From contig NZ_JAHKSI010000002.1 in NCBI RefSeq assembly GCF_019720915.1, positions 124,001 to 188,000 on the forward strand: a stretch of 64,000 nt of DNA, read 5' to 3'. The notes below the pieces were generated by a model, which saw nothing but the letters and a program-made list of their open reading frames with translations, was not told the origin of the DNA and made no database searches. This DNA is from Alkalihalobacillus sp. TS-13 (GTDB lineage: Bacteria; Bacillota; Bacilli; Bacillales; Fictibacillaceae). Shown here piece after piece: positions 1 to 7,435 of this stretch (the first letter of the stretch is position 1; the number at the start of each line of letters is the position of its first letter). Both the position numbers and the translations under genes were made by a program.

Positions 1-330
1 CAGCAGATTATAAGGGGTCTTCATAGAAGCGACACGACCATCACCAAATGCTTCCACATAGTTATACTGACATGTGATACCTTGGAGGTTCTCAGTTTTA
101 TATCGGTATCCAAGATCACCATGGACCGTGACATTGAAAAAACTTTCACTTTTTATACATGACGGACACAACTTCCCAGTTAGAGTAAGGAAACCATATC
201 CTATTTTTCTTCCAGATTGCTGAATTTCAACAGGGGTATTTAGAATTTTCAATATAACTTCACAAGGACACCTTGAAGAGTCAGTAAAATGACTAGTTCG
301 TATTACTTGTTGTTGTACAATCTTTTTCAA
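1..330 (-). CDS. Hypothetical cysteine-containing protein, 3' end outside the window
   Basis: The reading frame is open for 110 codons from a TTG start at 330 to the window edge, so the carboxyl end is missing. The start is chosen because a GGGAG-type ribosome binding site lies just upstream (about 338-344) and no ATG is available nearby. The visible part has five cysteines, arranged as CPC near residue 22, CPSC near residue 58 and one further Cys, which could bind metal or form disulfides. There is no signal peptide or membrane segment. I do not recognise the family. It points toward the window edge, in the same direction as the next gene at 419-1249, with an 88-bp gap. Confidence 0.55.
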   Translation of the reverse strand, partial: MKKIVQQQVIRTSHFTDSSRCPCEVILKILNTPVEIQQSGRKIGYGFLTLTGKLCPSCIKSESFFNVTVHGDLGYRYKTENLQGITCQYNYVEAFGDGRVASMKTPYNLL

Positions 331-418
331 AACATCACTCCCTTGTGACAGACTATGCTCTATCAAAAGGGAATGTTTGTACGAATGACCTGCTAGTTTA
401 ATAGATTTACAATGTTGG

Positions 419-1249
419 CTAACTCCGATTAACGAACGATGCTACTTCACTATAGGTAAGGACTCCCCCAGTCATTTCATGGAAAGTCTGGTCATTATTG
501 ATCTCTTCACTCATTTTTTTCAATAACGTTACCGTTGCTCGGAATGGTGCGGATCCGGTACTAACCCTTTCAATTCCTATCTCTGAAAGTTCTTTAAGCG
601 AAGGCAAATAAGGATGAACCAACAGGTTGATTGAACAAGAAACTTCAGACCTTAGTTTTTGAATCGTTTCTTTATCATGGAGTCCCGGTACAAAAATACA
701 ATCCGCTCCAGCTTCTTCATAAGCTTTCACTCGTTCCAGTGCCATTTGAAAACGTGTTGAAGGATCACCGATTTTCAACCAATAGAGATCGGTACGCGCA
801 TTGATAAACAATGCCTCATCATTTTCCTTGCAAAATTCTTTGATAGCGGAGATCATTTCTGTTTGGGATGAAAGATCATTGATGGGATGCTGAAGATCTC
901 CTGTCCCATCTTCAATGTTTATTCCAACTGCACCCGCGTTAAGGATTTTCTGTACTGTTCGAACAACCTCTTCCGCTGTATTACCATAACCAGCTTCAAT
1001 GTCTGCACTGACTGGTACATCCACAGCATTAACGATGCATTCCACAACTGCAATCATTTTATCGATTGGTAGCTGTTGTCCATCTCGATATCCTAATGAG
1101 GCTGCGATCCCTGCGCTAGTCGTTCCGATCGCTCTAAAGCCGCCTTCCTCAAACATTTTTGCACTGATGACATCCCAGGCATTTGGCAGGACAAATGTTG
1201 AAGAGTCTTTGTGTAAGTGACGAAAGCTTTTTTCTTTATTCATGCTCAT
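419..1249 (-). CDS. Isocitrate lyase / PEP mutase superfamily enzyme
   Basis: This 277-residue protein belongs to the PEP mutase/isocitrate lyase TIM-barrel superfamily, which cleaves or forms C-C or C-P bonds of small 2-oxo or 2-hydroxy acids with Mg2+. Visible family signatures are the metal-site region SADIEAGYG (about residue 85), the NIEDG motif, and NARTDLYW (about residue 160). It lacks the KKCGH signature of true isocitrate lyase and has the length of methylisocitrate-lyase-like or oxaloacetate-decarboxylase-like members, so the substrate cannot be named. The start at 1249 (MSMNKEK) is preferred over an upstream in-frame ATG because an AAGGAGG site lies 7-8 bases before it. The gene diverges from an ArsR regulator across 84 bp that contain an inverted repeat, suggesting control by that regulator. 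Confidence 0.85.
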   Translation of the reverse strand: MSMNKEKSFRHLHKDSSTFVLPNAWDVISAKMFEEGGFRAIGTTSAGIAASLGYRDGQQLPIDKMIAVVECIVNAVDVPVSADIEAGYGNTAEEVVRTVQKILNAGAVGINIEDGTGDLQHPINDLSSQTEMISAIKEFCKENDEALFINARTDLYWLKIGDPSTRFQMALERVKAYEEAGADCIFVPGLHDKETIQKLRSEVSCSINLLVHPYLPSLKELSEIGIERVSTGSAPFRATVTLLKKMSEEINNDQTFHEMTGGVLTYSEVASFVNRS

Positions 1250-1286
1250 AATTTTTCCTCCTTTTTGTCCATTGTAATTCATTAAC

Positions 1287-1306
1287 ACTTCGAGTATCAT
1301 CGAAGT
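1287..1306. promoter_or_regulatory. Inverted repeat, candidate ArsR operator
   Basis: A perfect 7-6-7 inverted repeat (ACTTCGA, six bases, TCGAAGT) sits in the 84-bp gap between the divergent PEP-mutase-family gene and the ArsR-type regulator. Its position suits an operator that controls both promoters. The role is inferred from position and symmetry only. Confidence 0.55.
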
Positions 1307-1333
1307 ATGGAATACATACATGGAGGTGCTGAA

Positions 1334-2023
1334 ATGAGTGCAAATCCAAATATGGCAGAAGTTGCGTCTCTCCTAGCAGACCCGTCTAGAGCAGAGATCC
1401 TCATGACGTTGTTGGATGGTCGCTATCATACAGCCAGTGAACTAGCTTATGCAGCTGCGATAAAATCGCAAACAGCTAGCTTTCATCTTGCCAAGATGGT
1501 TCAAGCTGGTTTAGTTACCGCAGAAAAGAGTGGACGTCATCGTTATTATCAGCTTGCCAACAAGGAAGTTGCACGCATCTTGGAATCTTTTTTATCGATT
1601 TCAAAACCTAAAGAGGTACGTTCATTTAAACAGTCCTCTCAATCCAAGATGCTTCGAAAAGCCCGGACTTGCTATGATCATTTAGCAGGTGAATTGGGTG
1701 TATCGTTGACGGAATCCATGATTGAATCAGGCTATCTGGATAAGGAGGAAAAAGAATTTGTGGTAACGCAGAAAGGTGAAGAATTCTACGTAGATTTCGG
1801 CATCAACCTTACTGAATTGAGGAAGAAACGCCGTTCATTTTCCTATGTATGTTTGGATTGGAGCGAACGAAAGCACCATCTTGCAGGGGCTTTAGGGCAA
1901 GCGTTGGCAGACCAGCTGTTTGAGCGTAATTGGGTTAAACGTGTCCCGACCATACGAGCAGTGGAAATCACCCCGACAGGAAAAAAAGAGCTTAATAAAT
2001 TATTTAATCTAGAGTTTGATTAA
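1334..2023 (+). CDS. ArsR-family winged-helix transcriptional regulator, long form
   Basis: The 229-residue protein begins with an ArsR-type winged helix (about residues 5-90): a DPSRAEILMTLLDG helix, a helix-turn-helix around SELAYAAAIKSQTASFHLAKM, and a wing SGRHRYYQLAN. It has no CxC metal-binding pair in the recognition helix, so it is unlikely to sense arsenite or cadmium. The roughly 130-residue carboxyl part is larger than in the usual 100-residue ArsR proteins and probably forms a dimer or ligand domain. The start at 1334 follows a GGAGGTG site. It is divergent from the PEP-mutase-family enzyme at 419-1249 and probably represses it, itself or both. Confidence 0.85.
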   Translation: MSANPNMAEVASLLADPSRAEILMTLLDGRYHTASELAYAAAIKSQTASFHLAKMVQAGLVTAEKSGRHRYYQLANKEVARILESFLSISKPKEVRSFKQSSQSKMLRKARTCYDHLAGELGVSLTESMIESGYLDKEEKEFVVTQKGEEFYVDFGINLTELRKKRRSFSYVCLDWSERKHHLAGALGQALADQLFERNWVKRVPTIRAVEITPTGKKELNKLFNLEFD

Positions 2024-2042
2024 GTATTTGATCTCTCGAAAT

Positions 2043-2652
2043 TCACTTTAAAACCCGATAGGTAACATGTGTCACATCGGGAGCTTCTGTCACCTTCACA
2101 TTTTCCAGTTTAATTTGTTCAGAGCCGATATGATCGAACAGTCGGATCCCTCCACCTAGTAGGACAGGTACGATGTGAAGCTGGGATTTCATCAATCTGG
2201 CCATCTTTCAAACACTGATGGGCGACATTCGCGGTTCCGACTCCGACATTTTTCTTCCCAGCAGCAGCTTTTGCCTGTTCAACTGCCCTTTCGATTCCGT
2301 CTGTCACAAAGATGAACGGGGTACTTCCTTCCGGAGGGGTATCTGGAGGATGATGAGTGACAACAACTACCGTCGCGCCGTGGACGGGATGATTACCTCC
2401 CCATCCTTGCACTACGTCAAATGTTCGTCTGCCTACTATAATGGCTCCGGTTGTTTCAAAGGATTCATCGAACACCTCTCTGCTTTTCTGTGAAAGCTTG
2501 AAAAAATCATTATGTTTGCTTGGGTGGTTTCCGGTGAATAGCCAGCTATGAAGAATATCCCCGCCAACTCCAAGCGGCTGTTCATCGTTATCATTCGGCC
2601 CTGCAATGAATCCATCCAACGACATAGACATATCTAAAACAACTTTCCCCAT
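2043..2652 (-). pseudogene. Dihydrofolate reductase family protein (RibD C-terminal type), frameshifted
   Basis: The gene encodes a DHFR-fold protein of the RibD carboxyl-domain type (Bacillus YyaP/YwjB-like): VVLDMSMSLDGFIAGPND at the start, GAIIVGRRTFD around residue 90. The ATG-initiated frame ends at 2119 with an unrelated tail after GQIDEI. Shifting by one base at the G run 2183-2185 restores the expected family ending (QLHIVPVLLGGG, then THVTYRVLK) and a stop at 2043-2045. The gene therefore carries a one-base insertion relative to its family. This may be a real inactivation or a homopolymer sequencing error. The start at 2652 is supported by a GAGGAGA site. Substrate is unknown for this subgroup. 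Confidence 0.8.
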
Positions 2653-2689
2653 AGTCGTCTCTCCTCATTCAAAAGATTTATCAGTGGTA

Positions 2690-3115
2690 TTACGAGCGTG
2701 CACGGTTGTTCCGCATAGCATGCAATACTTTCAATTGTTCGTTGTTGAAACAATTCTCATACTCAGAAGACCCCCTGCTATAAAGCGCAATTTTTCCCTC
2801 CTCATCAAAGTGGAGACCCCAGCCATATTTTTTCGGAAGCATAGACGCCCGTAGGCATGGTTGAGGCTTGTGAAACAATTTATCTCTGAGTTGATTATTC
2901 TTTCGCTCTTCTTCAGGGATGGATTTATGGCGCACATAGACTTCATAAATCAGATCTTCCTGGGTGTATGTATATGGGTTATTGGAGAGCAGTTCATATT
3001 CGATACGGGGTTTGGTGAGCCCTCCCTTCTTAATCGGAGGTTCCATTCCTTCCGATACTGGACAGTCCTCTGAAACAGTAATAAAGGTCTGATAATAATT
3101 CATATCTTTTTTCAT
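2690..3115 (-). CDS. DUF6157 family protein
   Basis: This 141-residue soluble protein matches the DUF6157 pattern as I remember it: an NYYQTFITVSEDCP start, a PYTYTQEDLIYEVYVRHK motif near residue 50, and a WGLHFDEEGKIALY segment near residue 100. Function is unknown in the family. The start at 3115 follows an AAGGGGA site; a second ATG four codons later is possible. It is the middle gene of a run of small minus-strand genes and lies 18 bp downstream of the SRPBCC gene at 3134-3568, so the two are probably co-transcribed. Confidence 0.75.
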   Translation of the reverse strand: MKKDMNYYQTFITVSEDCPVSEGMEPPIKKGGLTKPRIEYELLSNNPYTYTQEDLIYEVYVRHKSIPEEERKNNQLRDKLFHKPQPCLRASMLPKKYGWGLHFDEEGKIALYSRGSSEYENCFNNEQLKVLHAMRNNRARS

Positions 3116-3133
3116 AAAAGTTCCCCTTACTCG

Positions 3134-3568
3134 TTATTTAACTAATCCTTCTCTCAACGTATTGACTCCAAATTCTAAATAACCTTTCAGACAAGTCAAC
3201 ATAAAGACCCATCCCTCTTTATTATCCAGCATTTTGTTAATCAGCTTTTCATCATTATCCCTAAAACCTTCTTCCCTGACTTCTACAACCGTTGTGGAGT
3301 GATCTATTTCATCGAATGTAAGTGTGACGGTGTGTATTTCCTCAGCTGGTCCCCAGTTGAACTGGATTTTCTGATTTTCTTCGATTTCAATGACTTCTAT
3401 TTCACCCTCAGCGTTAAAAAGATCGTATTTCAGGGTAATCGTCTTCCCTGTTTCCCATCTTGCAGAACTTGATGAAAACCAGAAGTTTCCGATTTTATCG
3501 GGATCAACAATGGCTTCAAATACTTCGTAAGCAGGTTTTTCTATTTTCATTTTTGTCTGATTATGCAC
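3134..3568 (-). CDS. SRPBCC (AHSA1-like) domain protein
   Basis: A 145-residue START/Bet v1-fold protein of the AHSA1 type. Visible features are the opening strand KMKIEKPAYEVFEAIVDPDKIGNFWFSS, the central FNWG segment and the closing helix WVFMLTCLKGYLEFG. Such proteins have a hydrophobic ligand cavity; ligands are rarely known. I place the start at the GTG at 3566-3568, which is nine bases after a GAAAGG site; an in-frame GTG three codons upstream overlaps that site. It probably forms an operon with the DUF6157 gene. Confidence 0.8.
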   Translation of the reverse strand: MHNQTKMKIEKPAYEVFEAIVDPDKIGNFWFSSSSARWETGKTITLKYDLFNAEGEIEVIEIEENQKIQFNWGPAEEIHTVTLTFDEIDHSTTVVEVREEGFRDNDEKLINKMLDNKEGWVFMLTCLKGYLEFGVNTLREGLVK

Positions 3569-3634
3569 AACAAACACCCTTTCTTCAGGTTCGTTTAAAT
3601 TCTTTCAAGAAAAAACTAGAAGCAACTCCAAACC

Positions 3635-4039
3635 TCAGTCCATATCAATCACATATGACGTTATTTCTTTTATTTTTGAAGTTTTGCCTGCGCCGGTGAA
3701 ATTATAAACGTGGCAAAATGCAGTCCTTTGCTTATTTTTATAAACGAGTTCTCCGTTTACTGATGCAGAACGACCATGTGTGATGATGTTATAGATGTGC
3801 AATTCTGTTATGTCCCCGTCCACATTTTGAATCAGCATTTCGGCAAACTGTTCTTTTCCCTCAATCATTTGAGCACCAGCTTTTTTCCAATAAATATCAT
3901 CTGAAAGATTCTCCATGAAATAATTTCTATCGTTTATAGCAATAGCGATATTGAATTTCTTTAACATCTCTTTTTTAGGTGAGTTTCCACAATCTTCACT
4001 GCAAAAAATTTTAATATCCTCAGAAGTGATATGATTCAA
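3635..4039 (-). CDS. NTF2/SnoaL-like protein
   Basis: The protein (134 residues) has the single cone-shaped alpha+beta domain of the nuclear-transport-factor-2/SnoaL superfamily: an opening helix KKFNIAIAINDRNYFMENLSDDIYW, a central segment with EGKEQFAEML, and closing strands with AFCHVYNFTG and KIKEITSYVIDMD. Members are small enzymes or binding proteins; no role can be assigned. An upstream ATG at 4069 is in frame, but an AAGGGGGTG site lies six bases before the TTG at 4037-4039, so the TTG is chosen. Two cysteines near the amino end (CSEDC) are unusual for the family. Confidence 0.7.
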   Translation of the reverse strand: MNHITSEDIKIFCSEDCGNSPKKEMLKKFNIAIAINDRNYFMENLSDDIYWKKAGAQMIEGKEQFAEMLIQNVDGDITELHIYNIITHGRSASVNGELVYKNKQRTAFCHVYNFTGAGKTSKIKEITSYVIDMD

Positions 4040-4181
4040 TAGGTACACCCCCTTGATTTTGAAATCCATCGTATATATATTCTATCTTTTTCTGAAATTG
4101 TCCTCTCTTTTTCTCAATTGATTGTTCGAAAAGGACGCTTTAACGAAAAGCGCCCCAGAGTGTTTTTTCTAAATGAATGCT

Positions 4182-4595
4182 TTAAACTATAGCTTCGCTG
4201 TGGTCCTGATTTGTTTTTTGATTTGATGAAATGATTTTCTGTCTTTTGTGGTGAGTTATATAAGAACCTGCTATCAATACATATCCAATAAGGAACACCA
4301 CCAGCCCACTCGCAGGATCTCCTACTGCGATGGTGGAATACATAGCACCAGTTAAATCAATCACAAAGCCTGCATACGCCCATTCTTTAACCCGTGGAAA
4401 ACCAGGTACAAGCAGTGCTATGACACCTAACAATTTGGCTACGCCGATAAATGGCAAAATATATGCAGGATAACCTAAATGATCGAACAAAGCGACAGCA
4501 GCAGGATCAGACATGATATCCGGAATAGCTCCGAAAAGCATTAATGCAGCCAAAAGACCTGTAAAAATCCAGTAGGTGATCATTATTTTTTTCAT
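4182..4595 (-). CDS. DoxX-like membrane protein
   Basis: This 137-residue integral membrane protein has four predicted transmembrane helices (about residues 7-24, 45-65, 72-90 and 97-115). It carries the DoxX-like landmarks GVAKLLGVIALL and VKEWAYAGFVIDLTGA. DoxX-family proteins are found in bacterial membranes and some take part in thiol or redox stress defence; no specific role is supported here. A GGAGGAAG site precedes the ATG. The last 25 residues are polar and likely cytoplasmic. It is a single-gene unit, with a repeat element in the gap downstream. Confidence 0.8.
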   Translation of the reverse strand: MKKIMITYWIFTGLLAALMLFGAIPDIMSDPAAVALFDHLGYPAYILPFIGVAKLLGVIALLVPGFPRVKEWAYAGFVIDLTGAMYSTIAVGDPASGLVVFLIGYVLIAGSYITHHKRQKIISSNQKTNQDHSEAIV

Positions 4596-4821
4596 TGTGC
4601 AATCTTCCTCCTTCAGTTTTTTGTTTCATGAATTAAATATACTCGAAACAGAATATTCCATAAAAGGTATATATTACCCAATTAAAAATGTTAATCTTTC
4701 TAATACTCCATTATTTAAATCCAACTTTTGGAAGATATAATCGACGAAAAATGCAATCTCCACAGGTTTATCATGATCCAGATTAATATGCTTAAAGTCC
4801 CGAAGCACCCCAAAAAAAGAA

Positions 4822-4935
4822 AGCTGTCTCATTAGCATCTGACTCTCACCGTTGTGAATAACATTTTGAGAAAAAGCGTGGTTTTAATACAAAATGTTGT
4901 GTTAGTGGTGTCTGACACTAGTCTTTGGGACAGCC
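4822..4935. repeat. Dispersed palindromic repeat, family C, copy 1
   Basis: About 114 bp of intergenic DNA with imperfect terminal inverted repeats (AGCTGTCTCATTAGCATCTG at one end; the complement of GCTGTCCCAAAGACTAGTGT at the other). The inner part shares the stretch GCGTGGTTTTAATACAAAAT and the GTGTCTGACACT core with copy 2 at 18123-18223. It occupies the gap between the DoxX-like gene and the histidine phosphatase gene. It has no coding capacity, so it is either a non-autonomous mobile repeat or a structured transcript end. Confidence 0.7.
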
Positions 4936-4945
4936 CCGAGAAACT

Positions 4946-5479
4946 TTATTTCTGCTTAAACTCGTATACCTTGAATTCCCCATTTCCAGAGGAAAATTTG
5001 ATAATGTTCCGATCTTCAGGTATACCTTCAAAATAGGCACCTATACAACCTGTTGTACATCTATGCCCGGATAATAAGATATTCAGTTCACTCTTGCCAT
5101 ATTTGACGTCAATCTCTTTCATGAAGTCGAAAATCCTTCCTATGAAGCCTGGAATTTCTTCCACCCCATTATAAACACTGGGATCAGGAATCGGTCCAAC
5201 CATTTTGACTTCATTCTTTTTCAATCGGTCCGCTTCTCCTAAATCGAAGACATCCAGCCTCGGATCAGTTGTCGCTTCGATACCTGTTGCGATTTCAGCT
5301 GTCTCGACCGCTCTTTCCTGCGGAGATGAAAACACAAGATCAAACTTGATTTGTTTGAGCTTATCTTTTAAACTTTCAGCTTGATTTCTCCCGTTTTCGT
5401 TTAGAGGAAGACCAGATCTCCCTTGTATCCTTGCTTCTTTATTCAAGTCCGTTTCCCCGTGCCTGATCACATAAATCAT
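4946..5479 (-). CDS. Histidine phosphatase family protein (phosphoglycerate mutase-like)
   Basis: A 177-residue cytoplasmic phosphohydrolase of the histidine phosphatase superfamily. The catalytic RHGET motif is at residues 6-10, the second arginine region FSSPQERAVETAE is near residue 50, and the second catalytic histidine is in LLSGHRCTTGCI near residue 140. The acidic EEIPGF segment lies between them. The protein is a little shorter than cofactor-dependent phosphoglycerate mutases and resembles YhfR/PhoE-type general phosphatases; the substrate is unknown. The ATG at 5479 follows a GGGAGAGGGAG site. The stop lies about 10 bp from repeat family C copy 1. Confidence 0.85.
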   Translation of the reverse strand: MIYVIRHGETDLNKEARIQGRSGLPLNENGRNQAESLKDKLKQIKFDLVFSSPQERAVETAEIATGIEATTDPRLDVFDLGEADRLKKNEVKMVGPIPDPSVYNGVEEIPGFIGRIFDFMKEIDVKYGKSELNILLSGHRCTTGCIGAYFEGIPEDRNIIKFSSGNGEFKVYEFKQK

Positions 5480-5513
5480 AGCTCCCTCTCCCTTTTAAAA
5501 AAATGGATTGCTC

Positions 5514-5996
5514 TTAGTTTTCGCCGCTAAGACGCTTGCTCGCTGTATTGGTGGACGGTCTGACAGGCTGATGCCCTAACGCTTTTGATAAACCAAATTT
5601 CGGCATGTTTCCGTAAATCGATTCGAATTGCCCCTTCTTCACAGTATAGGTTTCATGATAAATACCGACCGCATCGTTGTGTCCAACCTTTTTATTGAAA
5701 TCGTTCCATGCTTTCAAGTGCTTTTGACCTCTGGCATAGGCAAGTAGATCTTTTTCCGATCGCCAATATTGGATCATCATTGTTGTACGTAAGCTGAAGA
5801 AATTCTCAATCGATAAGCAGCCAAGATCTTTATTGACATAGAGCTCTTTGATCATAGGCGGCATGGCCATGAACACCGGCCACCACTTGTGGATTGCCCA
5901 CCATTTGTTCACACGCATTCCGATGATGAAAACAACGATGTCGCCCTCTTGGCCGATCGTATACCTGCCTGGAAAGATCTCCTTTCCCATTTTCAT
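5514..5996 (-). CDS. DUF4188 family protein (monooxygenase-like fold)
   Basis: The 160-residue protein shows the DUF4188 pattern: GRYTIGQEGDIVVFIIGMRVNKWWAIHKWWPVFMAMPPMIKEL over residues 10-52, followed by MIQYWRSEKDLLAYARG and HLKAWNDFNK. The family has a dimeric alpha/beta-barrel fold like small monooxygenases, but the chemistry is not known. Its ATG overlaps the stop of the PadR regulator (5993-6544) by four bases, so the two are translationally coupled in one operon and this protein is likely a direct PadR target. Confidence 0.8.
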   Translation of the reverse strand: MKMGKEIFPGRYTIGQEGDIVVFIIGMRVNKWWAIHKWWPVFMAMPPMIKELYVNKDLGCLSIENFFSLRTTMMIQYWRSEKDLLAYARGQKHLKAWNDFNKKVGHNDAVGIYHETYTVKKGQFESIYGNMPKFGLSKALGHQPVRPSTNTASKRLSGEN

Positions 5997-6544
5997 TCCT
6001 CCTCCAACAGTTTTTTCTTCGTATCTTCACACCAGTCGATTTCCGCTTGGGTCGTACGCAGACCATAATCCAGCGTGATGATCCAGTAGGGTGCATCCAC
6101 TTCATCATTCAGCCGGGTGGTGATCATTTCTTTGATTCCTTCATAGGTGTTGTAACGATTGATCAGTTTTTCCTGGTAGGTTTTTAATTGATGGACGGTA
6201 ATGCTGAGTTCTTGATGGCGGCTGAAAAAAAGTTTGAGCAGGAGTTCGTTTTTTTCAACCGGAAGCTCTTTGATGGGGTTTTGAAGCCAATTCTTAAGGG
6301 TCTTTTCGCCTTCAGAAGTGATGTGGTATTCTTTTTTGTCTGGTTTTCCTTCTTGAGGAGTGAACTGGACCGATGCATATCCTTCTTCTACTAACTTTTT
6401 CAAAGCAGGATAAATTTGACCATAGCTTATTTTCCAAAAATGATTCAAACTCCCGTCAATCATCTGTTTGATAGAATAACCGGTGTGGAAACCCGCCGTC
6501 AGTAGACCGAGAATCGCATATTGCGTGTTGTTTTCCTTAGCCAT
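5993..6544 (-). CDS. PadR-family transcriptional regulator
   Basis: The 183-residue regulator has a PadR winged helix at residues 1-85 (YAILGLLTAGFHTGYSIKQMIDGS, then FWKISYGQIYPALKKLVEEGYA and the wing KKEYHITSEGEK). The carboxyl domain (about 95-180) is the helical Vir-type dimerisation domain. This is the long form related to B. subtilis YfiO-like and VirR-like PadR proteins. Co-transcription with the DUF4188 gene by a four-base overlap suggests autoregulation of that operon in response to a phenolic or antibiotic-like compound, which is inferred from the family. AT-rich repeats just upstream look like its operator. Confidence 0.9.
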   Translation of the reverse strand: MAKENNTQYAILGLLTAGFHTGYSIKQMIDGSLNHFWKISYGQIYPALKKLVEEGYASVQFTPQEGKPDKKEYHITSEGEKTLKNWLQNPIKELPVEKNELLLKLFFSRHQELSITVHQLKTYQEKLINRYNTYEGIKEMITTRLNDEVDAPYWIITLDYGLRTTQAEIDWCEDTKKKLLEEE

Positions 6545-6555
6545 CGTACACCTCC

Positions 6556-6597
6556 AATATATATCTTTTTGCTATATATCTTTTTGATACATATAAT
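6556..6597 (-). promoter_or_regulatory. Candidate PadR operator
   Basis: Directly upstream of the PadR start are two copies of an AT-rich unit (GATATATA on the minus strand) separated by AAAAA-containing spacers, and the first copy forms an inverted repeat TATC-AAAAA-GATA. A dyad of this kind, overlapping the promoter region of an autoregulated PadR operon, is a good operator candidate. Inferred from position and symmetry. Confidence 0.5.
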
Positions 6598-6633
6598 TTA
6601 CCATATTCATCCTTTCATGTAAACCCAGAATAT

Positions 6634-6667
6634 AAAAAAAGGCTGATGTACAATCATCAGTCCTTTT
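6634..6667 (-). terminator. Intrinsic terminator after the DinB gene
   Basis: On the minus strand, AAAGG-CTGATG pairs with CATCAG-CC and is followed by a run of seven T. It lies about 80 bp downstream of the DinB stop codon. Confidence 0.75.
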
Positions 6668-6744
6668 GTCACCTTTACAACTTCTTTTTTCAAGTCACTT
6701 TTATTTATCCGTAATATGTAAGTTCACGCTTCAATTTCATCCGA

Positions 6745-7269
6745 TTATTTCAAGATTCCCAAATATTCTTCCCAAGGACCGACGTCTTCCCCATATCGCT
6801 TTGCCATCACGCGTACGATTTGTGAAATGTGGGTAAGGTCATGGACGACCCATGTGGAGACCAATTCCCTTACCTTCACGACACCAAAAGCAGGATGGGA
6901 ACCTGTGATTTCCAGCTTCGACTCAGTGTCGATCAGTTCTTGGAGCCTGGTTACATTTTCGGTTCGAATCGTTTTGAACTCTTCAAACTTCTGTTCCAAC
7001 GTCCTTTCGGGGGCTAAACTGAGGTGAGAGAAACGGTCAAATTCGGGAAATGGTTTACTCTCGCCTTCTTTAAGAATGAATTCCAGCCTCGGAATCCAAT
7101 TGTTTTTCTCCCCCTCAATAAGGTGGTCGATCACCTGTGTGGCGTTCCACGTTCCTTCGCCTTCATTGCATTGCAGCCATCTATCAGATAATCCGGTTAA
7201 AAAATGCTTCAACGTTTGCGGCGTCCGCTCCAACACCTCAACCGCTTCCTGTAGAATAAAATTCACCAT
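6745..7269 (-). CDS. DinB family protein (putative metal-dependent hydrolase)
   Basis: This 174-residue protein has the four-helix DinB fold. The metal-binding histidines are visible in [17 protein letters not shown] (about residue 48) and in [26 protein letters not shown] (about residues 142-167), matching the H/HxxxH triad typical of the superfamily. Many members are thiol transferases or DNA-damage-induced proteins; the role here is unknown. A GGAGGATA site precedes the ATG. It is a single gene with its own terminator at 6634-6667. Confidence 0.85.
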   Translation of the reverse strand: MVNFILQEAVEVLERTPQTLKHFLTGLSDRWLQCNEGEGTWNATQVIDHLIEGEKNNWIPRLEFILKEGESKPFPEFDRFSHLSLAPERTLEQKFEEFKTIRTENVTRLQELIDTESKLEITGSHPAFGVVKVRELVSTWVVHDLTHISQIVRVMAKRYGEDVGPWEEYLGILK

Positions 7270-7401
7270 AGGGCATATCCTCCTTTTTTATATTGACTTT
7301 AAAATAGAAGATTCAGTTGCCAGTCTACACCTCTTCCATTCTCATTATCTATTAGATAATTCAATAAAAGAAGAAAAATTCCTTTGACAGATGACCATAA
7401 T

Positions 7402-7431
7402 GAAGGTTCTCCCTTCATGAGAGAGAACCTT
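7402..7431 (-). terminator. Stem-loop after the flavoprotein oxidase gene
   Basis: A nine-base perfect stem (AAGGTTCTC / GAGAACCTT) sits five bases past the stop of the flavoprotein gene at 7436. No clear T-run follows on the minus strand, so it may only stabilise the mRNA end. Confidence 0.45.
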
Positions 7432-7435
7432 GATT

